A stretch of 12,975 nucleotides of DNA from NCBI GenBank assembly GCA_003024985.2, contig PXIH01S0007616.1; one strand, 5' to 3'. The position numbers were made by a program, and so were the translations under genes. This document shows positions 7,975 through 12,975 of this stretch, one piece after another; position 1 is the stretch's first letter; each line of letters opens with the position of its first letter. The notes beneath the pieces are model-generated. The model made no database searches. It worked only from the letters and a program-made list of their open reading frames with translations, and had not been told where the DNA came from. The stretch comes from Euperipatoides rowelli. Taxonomy: Eukaryota > Onychophora > Udeonychophora > Euonychophora > Peripatopsidae.

Positions 7975-8016
7975 CTTCATTAAAAACTAAATGATTTGAA
8001 GCAGATCCAAAATCAC

Positions 8017-8840
8017 CAAGATCAAGAAAGCTGTTATTAGCCTATTCATTGTTGTAAAATTCTTTATATAAAGAAAGAAAAAGAAAATATTAAGTAGACC
8101 TAGAATGTGTTTTATTTTTAAAATTTTTTTAAAATTTGAAGCCATCAATTAATCAAAGAAAAGAATAAGAAGTCAATTTAAATGTTTTTTTAAATTTGTG
8201 GTTGTTTATAAAAGAAGAGGTAATTATGTATTGCAAATAATGTCTTCATTAACGATGGGGAGGGAGATACTGATGAAGAAATAACATTCTTGAATTGCTT
8301 TTGACGAAGTTGAAGAGTTTTGTTTTTTGTATAATTATCTAAACTAATGAAAACCTCAAGATGTTCAAGTATCTATATCCACCTCAGAATGATTAATGAT
8401 CATAGCTCTTGAGAAATAGTTTTGTTCACTTTTTTTTTAATCAATTTAGCATATCTATCTGATCAGTCATATTATAGACGTAATATTATTATAATAATAA
8501 TATGACTATATCTTATGGAAAAAATAAGAGGGGAAAAAATTGTGTATGAAAAGGAAAGTAATGTGTCTTGTTGCTTCTTCTTTATTCAGCTTTGGTTTAT
8601 TTAATCACAGTTTACTTAATTGTTTTTTCAATTCCCCCAATCCATTTTTTTAATAGATGTAAATAAATTTTAAGCCTTCTACTGCCTTTTCAATAAATTT
8701 AATTTTGTTTAAAAATAATAAGAAGCTTGTTGGTACAAAAGTTACATAGTTCATTCAGTCATATGACATACTGTATGATATAACAGTGATAATATCATTA
8801 ATAATAACAAGAAGATATAAGTAGCTTGTCTTATATCTTG
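8017..8840. other. AT-rich stretch, no gene
   Basis: No coding region or transposon terminus that I can support. Local structure is limited to an 11-bp inverted repeat (8465-8475 and 8497-8507) around TAATATTATTATAATAA, and a 10-bp one (8812-8821 and 8830-8839). A 23-codon acidic open stretch near 8233-8304 is too short to call. Confidence 0.6.
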
Positions 8841-9534
8841 TGTCGGATTTTTGTACATTAGAACAGCACTATTTGTAAATACTGTAAATGATTTTTATTA
8901 TTTAAAGGTAAATAAAAATGGCATAAACAAAGCCTAGATATCTTTCGAACTCATTGTTCTCCACAGGGCTCTAGATACAGAGTGGTGTAGCTAGAAATTT
9001 TGGGTCCTGATGCAAATGTGGGTGACTCCCTCCCCCCCCAAAATCAAAAAATATAAAACTGTAATAAAGAATTTAAAAATATTTTCTTTTCTTTTTAATA
9101 CATTTTATGAAATAATATAAAAGTACAGAAAAAGTATGACATTTCAAAATTAAAATTGTTTCTTCGTTGCCTTTGCATTAGTTAATCCATTAATAAGGTC
9201 TTTTATATTCATTTTTGCTGATTCTTTGTACTCAATACATAATAAAGTAAGATTATGTAATCTATTTTGGTCGATAGAATTTATTTAGCAATATATTTAT
9301 TAACCTCGCATGAAGGGCCCCTGAATGCCCAGGGCCCCAATGCCTTGCATGTCTTCCCTTATGGTAGCTACACCACAGAGCCCCACCCCCACCCCATCAT
9401 TCTTATAATTTAGGATCCCTGAGGAGACAACAAGAGTGAAAGATATATAAGCTTTGTTTATGCTGTTATTATTTACTTTTGAATAACAAAAACAAATTAA
9501 CAAATATTAACAAATAGCGCTGTTCACATCCGTG
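8841..9534. mobile_element. large imperfect inverted repeat (fold-back), about 694 bp
   Basis: The left arm (about 8841-8996) and right arm (about 9372-9534, reverse strand) share an ordered series of blocks: TCGGAT or CGGAT, GAACAGC-CTATTTGT, GTAAATAA, GCATAAACAAAGC, TATATCTTTC or GATATCTTTC, CAGGG and GTGGTGTAGCTA. The arms differ by substitutions and by an extra segment of about 35 bases (G-rich read on the reverse strand) in the right arm. The middle contains a C-run and GGGCCCC motifs. It may be a fold-back transposon or two opposed copies of one dispersed repeat. No target duplication was found. Confidence 0.65.
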
Positions 9535-9570
9535 TTATTTAATTTATTAACAACAATAATAATAATTTTA

Positions 9571-9801
9571 CTCTTCCGCCATACAATAAACAGCACAAAT
9601 TAAAGCTTCTCCAAACTTTATTAACTACTGTAAACTTGCCTAGATCTTTTGTGCTATTTTTGCCCTCCTCAGGACTAACTTAGTCCTGAGGAGTTAACCC
9701 TGAGCACAGCAAAACTTACAGGAAAGATCTAGGCAAGTTTACAGTAGTTAATAAAGTTTGGAGAAATTTTAATTTGTTCTGATAATTGTATGGTGGAAGA
9801 G
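9571..9801. mobile_element. fold-back element, about 231 bp, with 43-bp perfect arms
   Basis: Almost the whole segment pairs with itself. A perfect 43-bp block lies at 9607-9649 and 9723-9765. Outside it the arms continue to CTCTTCCGCCATAC (9571) opposed by GTATGGTGGAAGAG (9801). At the centre a 13-bp perfect stem flanks a 3-base loop (9665-9693). The long perfect block means it is either recent or maintained by correction. There is no coding capacity. A transcript would form long double-stranded RNA. Boundaries are judged by loss of pairing; no target duplication was identified. Confidence 0.85.
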
Positions 9802-10053
9802 AAAGTTACGACAACAGGCACTAGAAACATATGAAGATCTTCAATAATAATAATTTTAATATTGTAGGTATAGTTGTGTATTAATTGTGATGGTATTGTT
9901 GATAGTGTTTGTGTGTTTGTGATATTTTAAGTAGTATTATGGTATTGTTGGTATTAATCCTTTCCACTACACTCAATTCAGAGAATTTGGATTCTACCGG
10001 TCCACAATAAAAACTAAAAATCAATTTTTTTATTATTTTAAATTCCGATTAGA
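9802..10053. other. AT-rich stretch, no gene
   Basis: Low-complexity sequence with repeated TATTGTTG and GTGTTTGTG-like words around 9880-9960. Nothing else that I can support. It ends at the N at 10054. Confidence 0.6.
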
Positions 10054-10054
10054 N

Positions 10055-10358
10055 CCCTCACTGATTTGCAATTGTCAAAGTTTTATGTTTATTAACACAT
10101 TGACTACTAACTACAAGATACCTCGTAATTGACAATCTTGTTCTGGAAGCCAACTACGGATAACTCGTAGTTTATAAACTTGCCTGACTTGGCTTGGTTT
10201 CTGGGAACAAACCACCCAAAAATACTGTGGTAGTCCATTTGTTCAATCCTTTCTTTTTCAAAGTTAAACGTACTCTGTGGAAGTACAGTATATTATTGTT
10301 CAAGAAGTTTATATAATTTCATTAAAAACTAAATGATTTGAAGCAGATCCAAAATCAC
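10055..10358 (+). repeat. dispersed/segmental repeat, copy 2 (304 bp), contains piggyBac-like MITE
   Basis: Matches 7686-8016 from the first base after the N through CCAAAATCAC. It lacks the long hairpin and has GTATATTATTG and TTTATATAATTT there instead, so it probably preserves the older arrangement. The flanks on either side do not match those of copy 1. Confidence 0.88.
10096..10241. mobile_element. piggyBac-like MITE, 146 bp, copy 2
   Basis: Same length and termini as the MITE at 7727-7872: CACATTGACTAC after TTAA (10092-10095), and GGTAGTCCATTTG before TTCA. The subterminal palindrome has decayed on the other arm (TACAAG ... CTCGTA), so the two copies together imply an original perfect TACGAG/CTCGTA hairpin. 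Confidence 0.7.
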
Positions 10359-10700
10359 ATCATTATGCAAAATATGTTTTTTTGAGCAGAAGAAAAAAAA
10401 CTGCATATTTGTGCTCTCAGCAAACAAAACCTTTGTTACTACATTTCTAGAAACTTCACTGCCTAATGTTGACATATACCGCAGTGTTTGAATATTTTAT
10501 TGAATTTGTCCCTATTATTTTTGTAAAAATTAGTGAAAAAGTTAAATATAAATATATTGATTCTATTAATAAAAAGTGCAAATCTCATAAACTGAACCAA
10601 TAAGCAGCATGAGCACATCTTTTGTTTCAATCAAACACCCATTTGGATTATTCTCAACAGCGATTTTTTTTCTTATGGTAGGTAGATGAATACATAAATA
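10359..10700. other. AT-rich stretch, no gene
   Basis: No supported feature. A loose inverted similarity (GCAAAATATG near 10368 and GCATATTTGTGC near 10403) is too weak to call. It ends at the N at 10701. Confidence 0.55.
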
Positions 10701-10701
10701 N

Positions 10702-11049
10702 TCCATTAGATTTCAAATGATGCTCGGCCATCAATAAGGTGTTGGTCAAATCCAGATGGAGACGTTAAGCAAAAAGCATAAACAGTCATTGAGGCTAATC
10801 CAAGCGTTGCACAGTTCCATGGCACAGTTCAGAGCAAATGACGTAATAACGTTAGGATTCAATAGATCAAAGAGCTCAAAGTAAATAATAACAGGCAGAA
10901 ATTCCAGCCATATAGCAAAAGATATCCAACAATATAAGGTAACAACAAAAGAACACTAGATGTAATGGATAACTCACCAACCTTCACAAGTTAACAAAAA
11001 GGAGATATCAATACTGCTCCAACAGAGCCCAGACAAAAGAATGCTTAAT
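10702..11049. other. compositionally distinct segment between two N bases, unidentified
   Basis: This segment is richer in G+C than its flanks and bounded by N on both sides. One forward frame is open for about 48 codons (from about 10738 to a TAA near 10885) and one reverse frame for about 60 codons. I recognise no family in either. It may be a fragment of an unidentified transposon placed here by scaffolding. Confidence 0.3.
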
Positions 11050-11050
11050 N

Positions 11051-11130
11051 AGATAGGTAGATAGATAGATAGCCAGATAGATAGATAATAGATAGATAGA
11101 GAGATAAATAGATAGATGATTAGATAGCTA
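11051..11130 (+). repeat. GATA microsatellite, imperfect
   Basis: About 80 bases of GATA units (AGATAGATAGATAG and variants such as AGCCAGATAG and GAGATAAATAG), starting immediately after the N at 11050. Confidence 0.93.
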
Positions 11131-12174
11131 TAAAGATATTTGAAATATATGCCTAATACTTTATTAATATTAAATTATGTTTTTATTATTAAAATTTGCT
11201 CTGTTTGAAAGTTTGTCATTTTAATTGTGTAGGTTAAAAAATATGGTTTTAATTCTTTTTGTCCCGTTTATTGAACTTAGAATCACTTCATTTAGCCTTT
11301 TAATACGTATACAATTTAGGTCACTGATTCCTAAACATTGTAATTAGACAATGGAAACTATCTTCATATTGTATTGAATGCAATATTAATTACATAGGAC
11401 AATATTTCATTCAATTCTCCTCTAAAAGAAAAAGAATCAATTTTTATAATGAACAAAAAAAAAAAATAATAATAATTGTGAATGATATAATTAAAGGGTA
11501 GAAATAAATCAAGGATTTAAAAATATGGAGTTATTAAACGTATTAAATAATTTATGTATGAACTTACGACTATTTATTCGCTTTTTGAACAAAACTTTCA
11601 ATATAATGCACTGTATAATAAGTAATATTATCGAAAAAAAAAAAAGGATCAACTTTTAAATTGGTATATCAAATGATGTGAAATTGAACAAAAAGTTTAC
11701 TACGAAAATTCTGAAATTGATTTTTATAATGTGTCATATGAAAGTTTGTAAAAGTTTAAATTTTAGAAAACATTTTTTTTTTTTTTTTTCCGAAAAAAAA
11801 TTTCAGTTCTTGTTTCTATATAAATTTATTCTTTACTATTTAATGTTTGCTTATTAAAATTAAATGAAGCATTTTAGCAATTTGAATAAAATTATGTTCT
11901 GTTTTATTTTCATAACGAGAATAATTCAGATTTTGTTGTTTATCTTTATGGTTCATTAATATCCTGTTCATATAAAAATCTCTCTACTTGCTTCATTTTA
12001 ATTTTGAAAGTTGGTATTTTATTTTTTTAATACAACAATTTTTAATTCTTTTCTTTTCTGCATGGAAACACTTTATTTAATAACTCTAGACTTGATTAAT
12101 TATACATAATTGTTACAATGTATCTTTTCATTGATATAATAAGAATAAACAATTTGCTGCATATCTTTACAAAG
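11131..12174. other. AT-rich stretch, no gene
   Basis: Just over 1 kb of very AT-rich sequence with stops in every frame and long A or T runs (near 11454, 11634 and 11772). I see no repeat terminus or RNA gene. Confidence 0.65.
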
Positions 12175-12291
12175 CAGTGGCGCTTGATCTTTTTGAGCTA
12201 TGACCCCCCACCAAAATGATGAATACATTTATATGAACCCCACCTATTTATTTTAATGAGCTTTCAGAAGAACTACCAAATATCACTTCAG
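12175..12291 (+). mobile_element. hAT-like terminus, truncated or interrupted
   Basis: Starts CAGTGGCGCTTGATC followed by TTTTTGAGCTATGACCCCCC, which resembles the CAGTGG-TTCT-AACCTTTTTGAGC-type ends of many hAT elements. No matching opposite end is found downstream in the window. It is either cut off or interrupted by the element starting at 12292. Confidence 0.45.
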
Positions 12292-12721
12292 CAGGGGTTC
12301 CAACCCTGTGCCTGTGGGCACCATGGGGTACGTCGGCCATTTTGTGGTGTGCCTACCGCTGTTCGGCCACAAAACAAAAGCTTGTCCATGTTAACTTGGC
12401 AACACCCGGGTCCCATTGATTTATATTGTGACTGGTTAGGCAACCAATTTTAGGCAGTTGTTTTCTTGTATTCCACCATTTGTGTCAAGTTAATGCAGAC
12501 GAACTTGAGTGCATTGCATGCAGACAGCCGAATTGAGACGCAACACTATTAAGCGCATTATATAATCGACAATTTACTGCATTTTTAACATCACATATAT
12601 TTTCGTCATTCCTGAAATAGTTGACGGAAGCTAAATCAAAATTATCAAAATAGATGGTGCCTGCCGCCCTACCGGTATTTTAGAATGTGCTCTAGGGTAC
12701 AAAAAGGTTGGGAACCCTTTG
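12292..12721. mobile_element. hAT-like MITE, about 430 bp
   Basis: The left end CAGGGGTTCCAACC and the right end (reverse strand) CAAAGGGTTCCCAACC are inverted repeats of the GGGGTTCCCAACC type common in hAT elements. GGCACCAT recurs inverted further in (12329-12336 and about 12653-12660). The interior is clearly richer in G+C and CpG than the rest of the window, which suggests later arrival or a different source. A 65-codon open frame inside is not recognisable as a protein. No clean 8-bp target duplication was found, so the exact ends are uncertain. Confidence 0.55.
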
Positions 12722-12975
12722 AGTATAGGAAGCTATATGTACAAAATTATAAGTATAAAATTAGTCACATACTCGTACAGTACACGAGAGCCTCAGTTTG
12801 AATTGTTTTGTCATTGATTCGTTGGTAAATAAAGACTATTTTATTCATTTCGAGTCGTTTTTCGTCACTGAGTCGTTTGTAATAGCTTAATACGCAAATT
12901 TAACAACAAAAATGAAAAATCCTAGTGCTGTAATTTTGATTTATTTTATAAAATTTGTGCCAAGTTTCATTTAAT
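12722..12975. other. terminal AT-rich stretch with short imperfect tandem motif
   Basis: Related words of about 19 bases occur at about 12810, 12844 and 12864 (GTCATTGATTCGTTGGTAA, TTCATTTCGAGTCGTTTTT, GTCACTGAGTCGTTTGTAA). An AATAAA lies near 12827. It could be part of a long terminal repeat, but no partner is visible. Confidence 0.35.

Larger units (their letters stand above)
7686..8016 (+). repeat. dispersed/segmental repeat, copy 1 (331 bp), contains piggyBac-like MITE
   Basis: This starts directly after the N at 7685 with CCCTCACTGATTTGC and ends near CCAAAATCAC. It matches 10055-10358 over its whole length with scattered substitutions. It differs mainly in carrying a large hairpin (7902-7974) where copy 2 has a short AT-rich stretch. 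Confidence 0.88.

Noticed and set aside
9300-9503. 67-codon reverse-strand open frame
   Set aside because: Lies within the right arm of the large inverted repeat and reads through its G-rich block; no family resemblance.
7686-10358. The direct repeats at 7686 and 10055 as long terminal repeats of a retrotransposon
   Set aside because: They lack TG...CA ends, a primer site or any coding region between them, and their shared content is a TTAA-flanked MITE plus flank.
10738-10770. GATGGAGACGTTAAGC as part of a 5S rRNA or tRNA-like SINE
   Set aside because: Only a short word resembles such elements; no A and B boxes or foldable RNA could be found around it.
12256-12453. 65-codon forward open frame
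   Set aside because: It starts before and runs into the hAT-like MITE terminus; MITEs of this size do not encode protein.
1-12975. CRISPR array, bacterial operon or phage-like system
   Set aside because: There are no regularly spaced short repeats, no ribosome-binding-site-led frames and no bacterial gene families; the content is eukaryotic transposon relics.

Overview
This window looks like AT-rich, gene-poor nuclear DNA from a eukaryote, most likely an invertebrate animal. The evidence is very high A+T, long A/T runs, a GATA microsatellite, and relics of Copia-type, hAT-type and piggyBac-type transposons, with no bacterial-style genes. I cannot name the species. I found no intact protein-coding gene, no tRNA or rRNA, and no CRISPR array. 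Nearly all of the readable content is layered transposon debris.

Layout. 1-1953 is mostly featureless AT-rich DNA, with one compositionally distinct patch (about 229-445, possibly a worn exon or transposon relic) and one strong 52-nt hairpin (1675-1726). A Copia-type pol relic begins at 1954. It is cut at 2016 by a 3842-bp element (2017-5858) with about 100-bp terminal inverted repeats beginning TAGAGC and an exact 8-bp target duplication (CTGATGGT), which is the signature of a hAT-superfamily insertion. The element has no usable transposase. It carries two or more copies of a diverged repeat array with a unit of about 330-350 bp, plus a possible worn BED-type zinc finger. The Copia relic resumes at 5867 in the same reading frame and runs through reverse transcriptase into RNase H. 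It is then repeated (6374-6920 and about 6944-7632). The two copies share stop codons and one internal deletion, and they have lost one or both aspartates of the reverse transcriptase catalytic motif.

From 7686 to 10358 a segment of about 300-330 bp occurs twice in direct orientation. Each copy contains a 146-bp piggyBac-like MITE. Between them lie two large fold-back structures (8841-9534 and 9571-9801), the second with 43-bp perfect arms. 10359-12174 is mostly featureless apart from a GATA microsatellite (11051-11130). 12175-12721 holds two hAT-type termini, including a CpG-richer MITE of about 430 bp. The last 250 bases show only a short imperfect tandem motif.

Caution: six isolated N bases (4295, 6921, 7685, 10054, 10701, 11050) sit mainly at repeat starts. 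They probably mark assembly joins, so the copy number and adjacency of several duplications are uncertain. No genes work together here. The history that can be read is nested: a Copia relic, a hAT inserted into it, duplication of the dead Copia, and separate MITE and fold-back insertions.
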